A DNA stretch of 64,000 nt from positions 99,956-163,955 of the forward strand of contig NZ_JYLK01000015.1 of the NCBI RefSeq assembly GCF_001439805.1, in the 5' to 3' direction. Origin of the DNA: Pseudomonas trivialis (GTDB taxonomy: Bacteria; Pseudomonadota; Gammaproteobacteria; Pseudomonadales; Pseudomonadaceae). The notes under the pieces were generated by a model that searched no databases, had not been told where the DNA came from, and saw nothing but the letters and a program-made list of their open reading frames with translations. A program made the position numbers and the translations under genes. Positions 16,661 to 26,510 of this stretch are shown here, piece after piece. How positions within the stretch are numbered: position 1 is the first letter of the stretch; every line of letters begins with the position of its first letter.

Positions 16661-18352
16661 ATGAGCGAAAGCTTTGCGGAACTCTTTGAAGAAAGCCTAA
16701 AAACCCTGAACCTTCAGGCAGGCTCCATCATCACCGGTGTTATCGTTGATATCGATTACCAAGCTCGTTGGGTAACCGTTCACGCTGGTCTGAAGTCTGA
16801 AGCTCTGATCCCGCTGGAACAGTTCTACAACGATGCTGGCGAGCTGAACATCAACGTCGGTGACGAAGTTCACGTTGCTCTGGACTCGGTTGAAGACGGT
16901 TTCGGTGAAACCAAGCTGTCCCGTGAAAAAGCCAAGCGCGCTGAATGCTGGATTGTTCTCGAAGCAGCCTTCGCAGCTGAAGAAGTGGTCAAGGGCGTTA
17001 TCAACGGTAAGGTTAAAGGCGGCTTCACTGTCGACGTTAACGGCATCCGTGCGTTCCTGCCAGGTTCTTTGGTCGACGTTCGTCCAGTGCGCGACACCAC
17101 GCACCTGGAAGGCAAGGAACTCGAATTCAAGGTCATCAAACTCGATCAGAAGCGCAACAACGTTGTCGTTTCCCGTCGCAGCGTCCTGGAAGCAGAGAAC
17201 TCCGCCGAGCGTGAAGCTCTGCTGGAATCCCTGCAGGAAGGCCAACAAGTCAAAGGTATCGTCAAAAACCTCACCGATTACGGCGCATTCGTCGATCTGG
17301 GTGGCGTCGATGGCTTGCTGCACATTACCGACATGGCTTGGAAGCGTATCAAGCATCCTTCCGAAATCGTCAATGTTGGCGACGAGATCGATGTCAAGGT
17401 TCTGAAATACGATCGCGAACGCAACCGTGTTTCCCTGGGCCTGAAGCAACTGGGTGAAGATCCATGGGTTGCTATCAAAGCGCGTTACCCGGAAAGCACT
17501 CGCGTGACCGCGCGTGTAACCAACCTGACCGACTACGGCTGCTTCGCTGAGCTGGAAGAAGGCGTGGAAGGCCTGGTACACGTTTCCGAAATGGACTGGA
17601 CCAACAAGAACATCCACCCTTCGAAAGTCGTACAAGTCGGCGACGAAGTGGAAGTTATGGTTCTGGACATCGACGAAGAGCGTCGTCGTATCTCCCTGGG
17701 TATCAAGCAGTGCAAATCCAACCCATGGGAAGATTTCTCCGGCCAGTTCAACAAGGGCGATAAAATCTCCGGCACCATCAAGTCGATCACCGATTTCGGT
17801 ATCTTCATTGGTCTGGACGGCGGCATCGACGGCCTGGTTCACCTGTCCGACATCTCCTGGAACGAAGTCGGCGAAGAAGCTGTTCGTCGTTTCAAGAAGG
17901 GCGACGAGCTGGACACCGTTATCCTGTCGGTTGACCCAGAGCGCGAGCGCATCTCCCTGGGTATCAAGCAACTGGAAAGCGATCCGTTCTCTGAATTCGT
18001 TCAGGACAACGACAAAGGCGCAATCGTTAAAGGCATCGTGAAAGAAGTTGACGCTAAAGGCGCCATCATCACGTTGGCCGACGATATCGAAGCGACTCTG
18101 AAAGCCTCCGAAATCAGCCGTGACCGCGTTGAAGACGCGCGTAACGTTCTGAAAGAAGGCCAGGAAGTAGAAGCCAAGATCATCAGCGTTGACCGCAAGA
18201 GCCGTGTAATCCAGCTCTCCATCAAGTCGAAAGACGATGCTGAAGAGAAAGAAGCCATCCAAAGCTTGAAAGACAAGCCTTCGGATAGCATCGCTGCTGG
18301 TCCTACCACTCTGGGCGACCTGTTGCGTGCACAAATGGAAAAACAGAACTAA
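16661..18352 (+). CDS. rpsA: 30S ribosomal protein S1
   Basis: A 563-aa protein with six S1 RNA-binding repeats; copies of the GxVxxxxxxGxFVxLxxGxxGLxHxSD pattern are visible (for example LTDYGAFVDLGGVDGLLHITD and ITDFGIFIGLDGGIDGLVHLSD). It binds mRNA leaders on the small subunit. The start MSESFAELFEESL is preceded by AGGAATTAAA; the longer open frame upstream runs through the leader hairpins and is rejected. Codon use is highly biased, as expected of an abundant protein, and a terminator follows 17 bp after the stop. Confidence 0.98.
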   Translation: MSESFAELFEESLKTLNLQAGSIITGVIVDIDYQARWVTVHAGLKSEALIPLEQFYNDAGELNINVGDEVHVALDSVEDGFGETKLSREKAKRAECWIVLEAAFAAEEVVKGVINGKVKGGFTVDVNGIRAFLPGSLVDVRPVRDTTHLEGKELEFKVIKLDQKRNNVVVSRRSVLEAENSAEREALLESLQEGQQVKGIVKNLTDYGAFVDLGGVDGLLHITDMAWKRIKHPSEIVNVGDEIDVKVLKYDRERNRVSLGLKQLGEDPWVAIKARYPESTRVTARVTNLTDYGCFAELEEGVEGLVHVSEMDWTNKNIHPSKVVQVGDEVEVMVLDIDEERRRISLGIKQCKSNPWEDFSGQFNKGDKISGTIKSITDFGIFIGLDGGIDGLVHLSDISWNEVGEEAVRRFKKGDELDTVILSVDPERERISLGIKQLESDPFSEFVQDNDKGAIVKGIVKEVDAKGAIITLADDIEATLKASEISRDRVEDARNVLKEGQEVEAKIISVDRKSRVIQLSIKSKDDAEEKEAIQSLKDKPSDSIAAGPTTLGDLLRAQMEKQN

Positions 18353-18369
18353 GTTCTGTCAGACCATAG

Positions 18370-18398
18370 AAAAAGGGCGACTTTGGTCGCCCTTTTTT
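18370..18398 (+). terminator. Rho-independent terminator of rpsA
   Basis: AAAAAGGGCGAC pairs with GTCGCCCTTTTT across a TTTG loop, ending in a run of T. This is a textbook intrinsic terminator, and it closes the serC-to-rpsA run. Confidence 0.92.
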
Positions 18399-18512
18399 GT
18401 GCCTGAAATTCGTTGAATCATCCTCGGGTATCTCTGGTCTACAGGTCGTTGTCAGAACTGGCTATAGTCATTGTAAAAGCGCTCTCGGCGTTTTGTTTCA
18501 ATAAGGATTTGA

Positions 18513-18797
18513 ATGAACAGGCTTATCGTAGTGCTTGTATTGGTGGTGTTGTCAGGCTGTTCCGTCACCAGCGCAAAAACGCACGTCAAGCGCGGTGTGA
18601 GTGGTATAGAGATCGACTGCTCGGGCCTTGGCGGTAATTGGGAGAAGTGCGAGAAGCGCGCTGCTCGCGAATGCAAGATGCAGGGCTATAAGGTCGTTAC
18701 GCGGTCCAGTGATGCGAAGGACGAAGAGGGCGATTACTTGTTTGGTTGGAATCCTGCCGGCGCAGTTACTCGAACGATGCTGGTCATCTGTAAATAA
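18513..18797 (+). CDS. Small putative lipoprotein, function unknown
   Basis: A 94-aa protein with a short signal peptide and a lipobox (VVLSGCS, Cys at about residue 15), so it is likely lipid-anchored. The mature part contains four more cysteines (DCSGLGGNWEKC, RECKMQG, VICK), which suggests disulfides in the periplasm. I do not recognise a named domain. It lies between the rpsA terminator and ihfB and is AT-richer than the core genes. The upstream AATAAGGATTTGA offers a ribosome site. Confidence 0.75.
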   Translation: MNRLIVVLVLVVLSGCSVTSAKTHVKRGVSGIEIDCSGLGGNWEKCEKRAARECKMQGYKVVTRSSDAKDEEGDYLFGWNPAGAVTRTMLVICK

Positions 18798-18930
18798 CCC
18801 CCTCACGGTGCCTGCCAGAACAGCTCTATTAACCTGCACATAAGTTATTGCGTGGGCTGTTCAAATTCATCAAGTCATGCTAAAACCTTCGAAGCGCTTT
18901 TCCTAGCTGCTTGAAAAAGAAGGGAAAAAT

Positions 18931-19227
18931 ATGACGAAGTCGGAGTTGATCGAACGAATTGTCACCCATCAGGGGCTGCTCTCATCCAAGGATGTTGAGC
19001 TAGCTATCAAGACCATGCTTGAGCAAATGTCCCAGTGTCTGGCTACCGGGGATCGCATTGAGATCCGTGGCTTCGGCAGTTTCTCCCTGCATTACCGTGC
19101 GCCCCGCGTTGGCCGCAATCCCAAGACAGGCCAGTCCGTCAGCCTTGACGGTAAATTCGTTCCTCACTTCAAGCCGGGTAAAGAGTTGCGTGACCGGGTG
19201 AATGAAGAAGAGGAAGAGGGCGTCTGA
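18931..19227 (+). CDS. ihfB: Integration host factor subunit beta
   Basis: A 98-aa HU/IHF-family DNA-bending protein. Diagnostic sequence: MTKSELIERIVTHQGLLSSK at the N-terminus and IEIRGFGSFSLHYRAPRVGR with the arm sequence GRNPKTGQ near residue 65, containing the intercalating proline region. It pairs with IhfA to bend DNA at promoters and recombination sites. GAAGGGAAAAAT lies before the ATG. The rpsA-ihfB neighbourhood is conserved in gamma-proteobacteria; here a small lipoprotein gene is inserted between the two. Confidence 0.97.
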   Translation: MTKSELIERIVTHQGLLSSKDVELAIKTMLEQMSQCLATGDRIEIRGFGSFSLHYRAPRVGRNPKTGQSVSLDGKFVPHFKPGKELRDRVNEEEEEGV

Positions 19228-19251
19228 GTGTTTTTGGGGAAGGAGAAAGGT

Positions 19252-19494
19252 ATGCGTGGGGTTAAGCGCGTTGTTGCGGTATTTGCGGTGCTGATTGTTG
19301 CTTTGATCGTGCTGGCGTTTGTATTGGAAAATCAGCAGGGTGTATCACTTTCGTTCCTGGGGCAGGCTACTGGGGAGCTGCCGGTTTCGGTGTTTGTGGT
19401 GGTGGCGTTGATTGCTGGGATGGTGATAGGGCCGTTGTTGAGGGCGGTGGTAGGTCGTAGGAATCGTACGTCTGTCGCAGCGGGGCGAAGCTGA
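19252..19494 (+). CDS. LapA-domain (DUF1049) inner-membrane protein
   Basis: An 80-aa protein with two hydrophobic helices (VVAVFAVLIVALIVLAFVL and the VSVFVVVALIAGMVIGPLL segment) joined by the ENQQGVSLSFLG motif typical of the lipopolysaccharide-assembly LapA/YciS family. In E. coli LapA and LapB link LPS transport with LpxC turnover. The start at 19252 has AAGGAGAAAGG upstream; the frame opens earlier at a GTG with no family sequence. It immediately precedes the O-antigen cluster and follows ihfB by 24 bp. Confidence 0.88.
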   Translation: MRGVKRVVAVFAVLIVALIVLAFVLENQQGVSLSFLGQATGELPVSVFVVVALIAGMVIGPLLRAVVGRRNRTSVAAGRS

Positions 19495-19913
19495 AGGCCG
19501 CTCTTGTTTGTTTGGGCTGGTCTGAATAAAGGATTCGAGGACCGTCTGTCAGAAAATGTTGCTCAGGGTATGCTCAAGTACCCAAGCATTTTTCTCATTG
19601 AGAGTGTCTCAATGGCTAGTATTCCTTTAAATCATTGGCTGTCATCTTCAGATCTGAAATTTCCCCTGCATTTCCTTATCACCGAGGCATAACTGATAGA
19701 GGTTTGCCTGGTTTTGTAAGTAAAGGCCTACAGACATGTCAAGGCTTGTAATAAACCAAAGAGATGGCAAAATGAAATCTGTTCTCGATAACAGGCAGTT
19801 TGTGCGCTCGGAATTTGGCAGAGACGCTCGGTTCAGGCGATCCTCCAATTAGAAAAAACACATTTTGTCTGCATAACGAGCCCGCAGTTTCTTTTTGAAG
19901 GCAGGTTTTTGTT
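19495..19913. other. Intergenic stretch before the O-antigen cluster
   Basis: About 420 bases with no credible gene. The composition turns AT-rich here and stays so into the cluster. It should hold the wzz promoter. I looked for a JUMPstart/ops element (GGCGGTAG core) and saw none. Confidence 0.5.
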
Positions 19914-21248
19914 GTGAGTAGCAGTCTTCGCGTCACCCCGGTTCCAGCGGGAAAAATTGGCCTTGAAATGCTTTTTCAGGGGCTGTGGCAAAATAAGGCC
20001 ACAATTATCGTTGTCGTTGTACTCGCTGGAATTCTGTCGGCCGTTTACGCTTTTTTAGCGACACCTGAATATCAAGTGACCAGTGTACTGCGCCCTGCCG
20101 CAATTAATGAGTTGGACGCTTTGAATCGGTCCGAAGTTTATACGCTTCCACCAGCGCAAGCGTTGCTTAAAGTAGGAGAAGCGCTTGAATCCTATGATAT
20201 TCGTCTTGGTTTTTTTCGCTCGCATCAAAATCTGTTTAAGGCTTTCTCGCGCCCAGGAAGAACATTGGAGCAGAGTTTTGAGGAGTTTAATAAAAACTCT
20301 ATCAGTCTTGAAGTTCCCGATCCGAAGAAGACGAACACGTTAAGCAATTATATTAGGCTTGAAATGACCTACCCCAAGGGAATAGACGGGGTATCTATCC
20401 TCAATGGCTTTGTCGAATATGCAATTAATGTAGAGCGGCAGCAGATTGCTGCTGACTTAACTGTGATTGTTAAAAACCGATTAGCAGAAATTGAAGGAAA
20501 GTTAAACGCAGCTCGCTCAAGTTATGAAATGGATAAAGAGGCCAGGATTGCAAAGTTGGCCGAGAAAGATGTGCTTCGTCGTGCTCAATTGCAAGATGAG
20601 CTCAAGGCGCTGCGCGCTCAACTGAAAGCCGTTCGTAGCGACCGACTGGCCTTGTTGGATGAATCCATAAACATTGCCAAATCACTTGGAATACAAAAAC
20701 CCTCCACGCTTTCGTCGTTAGGTGATAAGAGCGGCAATCGGTCATCCAGCATCATTCGCACCGAAATCAATAATCAGCAGGTCCCGCTGTACTTTATGGG
20801 CGTCGAGGCACTGGAGGCAGAGCGTCGCACTTTGCTACAGCGCAAGAGTGATGACTTTACCGGTGCCCGTATTGCGCAAATCGCCAAGGACCTTCAATTG
20901 CTGCAGTCTAATCGAGAGATTGAATTACTGAACAATCGTAAAAACGAAGATCTGTTTTTAAGTAATGTTGCGCCTCTTCGGGGGGAGCAGGCCCGGCTCC
21001 GTAGTCTGAATCTTGATATGGCGCAGTTGAAATTGGTCGTCATAGATAAGCTGGCGCTTGAGCCGATTAAACCGATTAAACCGAAAAAAGTTCTTATTCT
21101 GCTGTCCGGCCTGATTTTGGGTGGAGTCCTCGGTGTTTTGATCGCCCTGGCGCGTTCAATACTGTTAATTAGGCGCAATGCCGCAGTTGATAGAGCTGCG
21201 CACTCACAGCATGCCGTAATCGCAGAGTCAGCAAAAAGTGAGCGATGA
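19914..21248 (+). CDS. wzz: O-antigen chain-length determinant Wzz
   Basis: A 444-aa polysaccharide co-polymerase that sets the modal O-chain length. Residues about 30-50 form the first membrane helix (ATIIVVVVLAGILSAVYAFL) and about 390-412 the second (KVLILLSGLILGGVLGVLIALA). The Pro-rich KPIKPKK motif stands just before the second helix, and a long charged, coiled-coil-prone periplasmic part lies between. The length is above the roughly 330-350 aa of ordinary Wzz and closer to the long-chain Wzz2/FepE type. The start is GTG with GAAGGCAGG upstream. The rpsA-ihfB-wzz order is the usual O-antigen locus entry in Pseudomonas. Confidence 0.9.
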   Translation: MSSSLRVTPVPAGKIGLEMLFQGLWQNKATIIVVVVLAGILSAVYAFLATPEYQVTSVLRPAAINELDALNRSEVYTLPPAQALLKVGEALESYDIRLGFFRSHQNLFKAFSRPGRTLEQSFEEFNKNSISLEVPDPKKTNTLSNYIRLEMTYPKGIDGVSILNGFVEYAINVERQQIAADLTVIVKNRLAEIEGKLNAARSSYEMDKEARIAKLAEKDVLRRAQLQDELKALRAQLKAVRSDRLALLDESINIAKSLGIQKPSTLSSLGDKSGNRSSSIIRTEINNQQVPLYFMGVEALEAERRTLLQRKSDDFTGARIAQIAKDLQLLQSNREIELLNNRKNEDLFLSNVAPLRGEQARLRSLNLDMAQLKLVVIDKLALEPIKPIKPKKVLILLSGLILGGVLGVLIALARSILLIRRNAAVDRAAHSQHAVIAESAKSER

Positions 21249-21727
21249 GCTGGCACGAGGGATATCACGCGCTCTGGCTCAAGGCGTTGACTTGCTGATC
21301 TGAAACCAAAACTATCACGCATTCGGGCCGCTGGTAGCAGATCTGGGTTTGGCGGATTCATATGGTGGAGTTAATGTAGTGCCAACGCTTATTTGGTGAG
21401 GCATCTCGTAGTATGCTTGCAATGCGCCTTCGCTCTGGCGTATGGAGCAATTACGAAGTTTTTTGCAGCGAATTGCCTTTGAAAGGCTAAACTGGACGAA
21501 ACCGTCCGGGTGCAGGCATGGCATAGTGATATTGGCTGTGGCGTTCACGATGTTGGCGTGACGCCCAACTGGCGCGCAAAGCGTGTCAGCAAACCGTTGG
21601 GAATTTTTCGCCGGTGGGTGAGATAGGCCGCGAAGCCTGCTGTCAGAGGTCTTGATTCACAGGATGTTGAAGTATTTCAGTGCTGAAGATGGTTCAGTGA
21701 AATTTTATTTTTTATTAGGCTTTGATT
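21249..21727. other. Intergenic gap in the O-antigen cluster, possible decayed coding sequence
   Basis: Some 480 bases between wzz and tviB without an intact gene. In one plus frame, short protein-like runs broken by stops appear (AFGPLVADLGLADSYGG around 21320-21370). I could not assign them to a family. It may hold a second promoter for the biosynthetic genes. Confidence 0.4.
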
Positions 21728-23005
<1,278 letters not shown>

Positions 23006-23048
23006 TTTTATCCATGTGTTCTATTTTCAATAAACGAAGAGTCAATTT

Positions 23049-24074
23049 ATGTCCCGCTATGAAACGCTCCTGGAAACACTCAAGACCTCACCTAAAACGT
23101 GGTTGATTACTGGGGTGGCCGGATTTATTGGTTCCAATCTATTGGAGACTCTGCTTGGTCTGAATCAAGTTGTCGTCGGCCTTGACAATTTTGCGACGGG
23201 TCATCAGCGCAACCTTGATGAGGTTAAGGGTGCCGTCACTGCGCAGCAATGGGCTCGTTTTAGCTTCATCGACGGTGATATCAAGGTATTGGATGATTGT
23301 CAGCGCGCGTGTGGAGGGGTTGATTACGTGCTGCACCAGGCGGCGCTTGGATCGGTACCACGTTCTCTGAACGACCCAATCGCTACGAATGCCACCAATA
23401 TTGATGGATTTCTCAATATGCTGGTGGCGGCCAGGGATGCGCAAGTAAAAAGCTTTACTTACGCTGCCAGCAGTTCTACTTATGGAGATCACCCGGGGTT
23501 GCCGAAAGTGGAAGATATTATTGGCAAACCACTTTCCCCATACGCGGTTACCAAATATGTTAACGAGTTGTACGCTGATGTTTTCGCCAAATGCTATGGG
23601 TTTGATACTATTGGTCTTCGGTATTTTAATGTTTTCGGTAAGCGTCAAGATCCAGAGGGAGCATATGCAGCAGTGATACCCAAATGGGCTGCCTCCATGA
23701 TCAATAACGAAGAGGTTTTTATCAATGGCGATGGCCAAACGAGTCGGGATTTTTGTTTTATCGAAAATACCGTCCAAGCTAACTTGTTAGCTGCCACCAC
23801 TACAGATTTGACCTCACGTAATCAGGTTTACAATGTTGCAGTCAGCGGTCGAACAGATCTAAATATGCTGTTTACTTCTTTACGTGACGCATTGGCGAAA
23901 AATGGGATTAACTATGATAAGCCTCCAGTGTATCGGGATTTTCGAGCGGGGGACGTTCGCCATTCGCAAGCAGATATCAGCAAAATAAAAAATCAACTTC
24001 AGTATGAGCCGCACTTTAACATCGTTGAGGGTGTTGAAAAAGCTATGCCATGGTACGTACAGTTTTTGAGTTAA
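23049..24074 (+). CDS. wbpP: UDP-N-acetylglucosamine 4-epimerase WbpP/TviC
   Basis: A 341-aa extended SDR that interconverts UDP-GlcNAc and UDP-GalNAc or their uronic acids. Motifs: the nucleotide loop TGVAGFIGSNLLETLL near residue 22, the VLHQAALGSVPRS segment, and the catalytic Tyr-Lys in SPYAVTKYVNELYADVF. The N-terminal extension before the loop (MSRYETLLETLKTSPKTWL) is characteristic of WbpP. It is 43 bp behind the dehydrogenase, as in the P. aeruginosa O6 and Vi loci. Confidence 0.95.
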   Translation: MSRYETLLETLKTSPKTWLITGVAGFIGSNLLETLLGLNQVVVGLDNFATGHQRNLDEVKGAVTAQQWARFSFIDGDIKVLDDCQRACGGVDYVLHQAALGSVPRSLNDPIATNATNIDGFLNMLVAARDAQVKSFTYAASSSTYGDHPGLPKVEDIIGKPLSPYAVTKYVNELYADVFAKCYGFDTIGLRYFNVFGKRQDPEGAYAAVIPKWAASMINNEEVFINGDGQTSRDFCFIENTVQANLLAATTTDLTSRNQVYNVAVSGRTDLNMLFTSLRDALAKNGINYDKPPVYRDFRAGDVRHSQADISKIKNQLQYEPHFNIVEGVEKAMPWYVQFLS

Positions 24075-24124
24075 AGTTATTTTTGACTGTATGTACGAAT
24101 GAATGGTAGATAGGGGACAACAAG

Positions 24125-25555
24125 TTGCTAGCAAAACACGGGGCCGCTTATCTGGTTGTAAAGTTGATACCAGCAATATTGTCTCTTTCGGCGTTGGTGA
24201 TTTTTACGCGTATTTTGACGCCTGCTGAGTACGGAGTTTATTCGCTCACCATCTTGGTTGCTGGTGTCGGCAATGCGGTATTACTACAATGGTTAAGCTT
24301 GGGCGTCGGCAGGTATCTTCCTGCCGCAGCTGACAAAGACGATGAAAATCGCCTGCTAACGACCGCAAAATCGATTTCATTTACTATTTTTGTTGTTGTT
24401 ATTGTTTTTTCACTTGGTTGCGCAGCCATAGGTGGGTTTTCAACATTTTCAATAATATTCTGGATCGTCGGTTTTTTATTTGCGGCTCAAGGTTGGCATG
24501 AACTTAACTTAAAAATTTTAAATACATCGTTAAAGCCTTTTGATTATGGGAAGGTGCTCATTGTAAAAAGTGCCGTTGGCTTTTTTTTATCTGTGCTTGC
24601 AGCTTACTTGGGGTTTGGTGCCGCAGGTATATTGGTCTCGATTATAGTGGGTTCAATGTTGGCTTGCATAATCAGTAGACAGATATGGAAAGGCTTACCT
24701 TGGTTTTCTATTAATAGGGATTACTTGGGTAAATTATTCGCTTACGGCGCTCCATTAACGATTACTTATCTCCTGATATTTATCATTGATGCATCTGATA
24801 GGTTTTTTATCGAGCGCATGGTGGGTGTTGAGGCTGTTGGCGTATATTCAGCATCGTATGAGCTGAGTCAGTATTCAATCGGCATGCTGACATCCGTCGT
24901 CCACTTGGCTGCCCTGCCATTGGTGATAAATGCATTGGCTAAAGAAGGCTTGCTGGCGGCGGGTTTAAAACTACGACAGACTTTTTCATTAGTTTTTGCG
25001 GTTGCTGTACCATTGTCGGCAGGGATGGCGTTGACCGCCCCTGATATAGCATATTCTATACTCGGAGATAAGTTTAGAGAGGGCGCTACTGTAATCATAC
25101 CTTGGATCGCGTTGGCTATGTTTTTAAGTACAATGAAATCATATTACTTCGATTATGCATTTCAGTTGTCAGGATCTACTCGAATACAGATGGGTATTGT
25201 GTTCGTAAGTGCGATCGTGAATGTTGTCTTCAACTACTTCTTAATTGCTGCGTATGGTGCTACAGGCGCAGCGATTTCGACGGTGATCGCTTTTCTTGTT
25301 TCCTTGATACTAAGCTGGATTCTAGGGTTGCATGTATTTGCCATGCCGCGCCTCCCCTATAAAAATGCGGCGCAAGTCATACTTGCTGTGGTCGTTATGG
25401 CTGTAATTGTAAGTAGCATTAATCTTGAGCTTTCTTTATTTTCCTTTTTCTTAAAGGTCATTTTGGGTGGTGCGGCCTATATAGCTGTGTTGCTAGTGTT
25501 TAACGCGCGATATTTGATTGCCAATGTTCCAGTATTTTTAAAAAATAATCACTGA
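24125..25555 (+). CDS. wzx: O-antigen flippase Wzx
   Basis: A 476-aa polytopic protein of the polysaccharide transporter (MOP) family with about 12 to 14 hydrophobic segments across its whole length. Typical features are KLIPAILSLSALVIFTRILTP in the first helix region and DASDRFFIERMVGVEAVGVYS in the middle. It should flip the undecaprenyl-linked repeat unit to the periplasm. The start appears to be TTG at 24125 with AGGGG eight bases upstream. Base composition is much AT-richer than the core genome, as usual for wzx. Confidence 0.9.
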   Translation: MLAKHGAAYLVVKLIPAILSLSALVIFTRILTPAEYGVYSLTILVAGVGNAVLLQWLSLGVGRYLPAAADKDDENRLLTTAKSISFTIFVVVIVFSLGCAAIGGFSTFSIIFWIVGFLFAAQGWHELNLKILNTSLKPFDYGKVLIVKSAVGFFLSVLAAYLGFGAAGILVSIIVGSMLACIISRQIWKGLPWFSINRDYLGKLFAYGAPLTITYLLIFIIDASDRFFIERMVGVEAVGVYSASYELSQYSIGMLTSVVHLAALPLVINALAKEGLLAAGLKLRQTFSLVFAVAVPLSAGMALTAPDIAYSILGDKFREGATVIIPWIALAMFLSTMKSYYFDYAFQLSGSTRIQMGIVFVSAIVNVVFNYFLIAAYGATGAAISTVIAFLVSLILSWILGLHVFAMPRLPYKNAAQVILAVVVMAVIVSSINLELSLFSFFLKVILGGAAYIAVLLVFNARYLIANVPVFLKNNH

Positions 25556-25570
25556 GTGTTAGGGGGGATT

Positions 25571-26461
25571 TTGCCATATTTTACAGTGTTTACGCCGACA
25601 TATAATAGAGCGTATATTTTGAGTCATGTGTATGAGTCGCTTAAGGCTCAAACCTTTCAAGATTTCGAGTGGCTTATTATAGACGATGGTTCCACCGATG
25701 GAACGCGATTACTTGTCGAAGAATGGATGCAAGAGGAAAAGTTAAATATTCGTTACATTTATCAAAATAACAAAGGTAAGCACGCGGCGCATAATAATGC
25801 GGTCGAGAATGCAAAAGGCTATTTGTTTTTGGTTTTTGATTCTGATGATAGGTGCGTTAGCACAGCTCTGGAACGATTGAAGTTTCATTGGGAAGATATT
25901 AGCCCATTGCATAGAGAGCAGTTCTCAACGCTTTCAGTTTTATGCATGGACGATAATTATAATGTTTTAGGTCACGAGTATCCAAATTATATATGTGATG
26001 TTGCTGATCCTGACCAGCAGCGGCAATACCGTTCCACTGGAGATAAGTGGGGCGTTAATGTCACAGATATATTGAAGCAATATAAATTTCCAATCATCGA
26101 AGGTGAGCGATTTATTGCGGAAAGCATCGTTTGGAATAGAATGTCACTTGCCTATTCTGCTAGATTTGTTAATGAAAAGTTATGCGTAAAGGTTTATCGA
26201 AGTGACGGGCTTACGCAGTCCTCGGTGCGAGTCAGAGTTAACAATCCTCGTGGCACCAGCATGGTGTACCTTGAAGAGTTTAAGGTGCTGAAGGGGCTCG
26301 TTTATAGGTTTAAGTCGGCTATTAATTACGTTAGATTTGCCCTAAGGACAAACAAAGTGGAAATAATTTTTCCAAGTTATAAGTCCTCGCTGTTGATGAT
26401 TTGTGCGCTGCCCGTGGGCTTTGTTTTTTATCTTGTTGATTCCTATCGAGTGAAGAAGTAG
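25571..26461 (+). CDS. Glycosyltransferase family 2
   Basis: A 296-aa GT-A fold enzyme. The nucleotide-sugar site is marked by VFTPTYNRAYILSHVYESL at the start, the DDGSTDGT motif near residue 40, and the metal-binding DSDD motif near 95. Acceptor and sugar are unknown. The best start is TTG at 25571 (MPYFTVFTPTYN) behind TAGGGGGGATT; a GTG at 25556 directly after the wzx stop is the alternative. A short hydrophobic C-terminus (LLMICALPVGFVFYLV) may associate it with the membrane. Confidence 0.85.
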   Translation: MPYFTVFTPTYNRAYILSHVYESLKAQTFQDFEWLIIDDGSTDGTRLLVEEWMQEEKLNIRYIYQNNKGKHAAHNNAVENAKGYLFLVFDSDDRCVSTALERLKFHWEDISPLHREQFSTLSVLCMDDNYNVLGHEYPNYICDVADPDQQRQYRSTGDKWGVNVTDILKQYKFPIIEGERFIAESIVWNRMSLAYSARFVNEKLCVKVYRSDGLTQSSVRVRVNNPRGTSMVYLEEFKVLKGLVYRFKSAINYVRFALRTNKVEIIFPSYKSSLLMICALPVGFVFYLVDSYRVKK

Positions 26462-26510
26462 GTGTCGGGTTGTAGGGTTTTGTCGACTGTTTATCAGAGG
26501 TTGAGGCGAT

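Noticed and set aside
16697..18334. Long minus-strand open frame opposite rpsA
   Set aside because: An antisense frame produced by the strong codon bias of rpsA; it has no family signature or start site.
19504..19692. 62-codon open frame upstream of wzz
   Set aside because: No ribosome site, no family resemblance and low-complexity composition; treated as non-coding.
19495..19913. JUMPstart/ops element before the O-antigen genes
   Set aside because: I searched by eye for a GGCGGTAG core and found none; antitermination by RfaH-type control is therefore not claimed.
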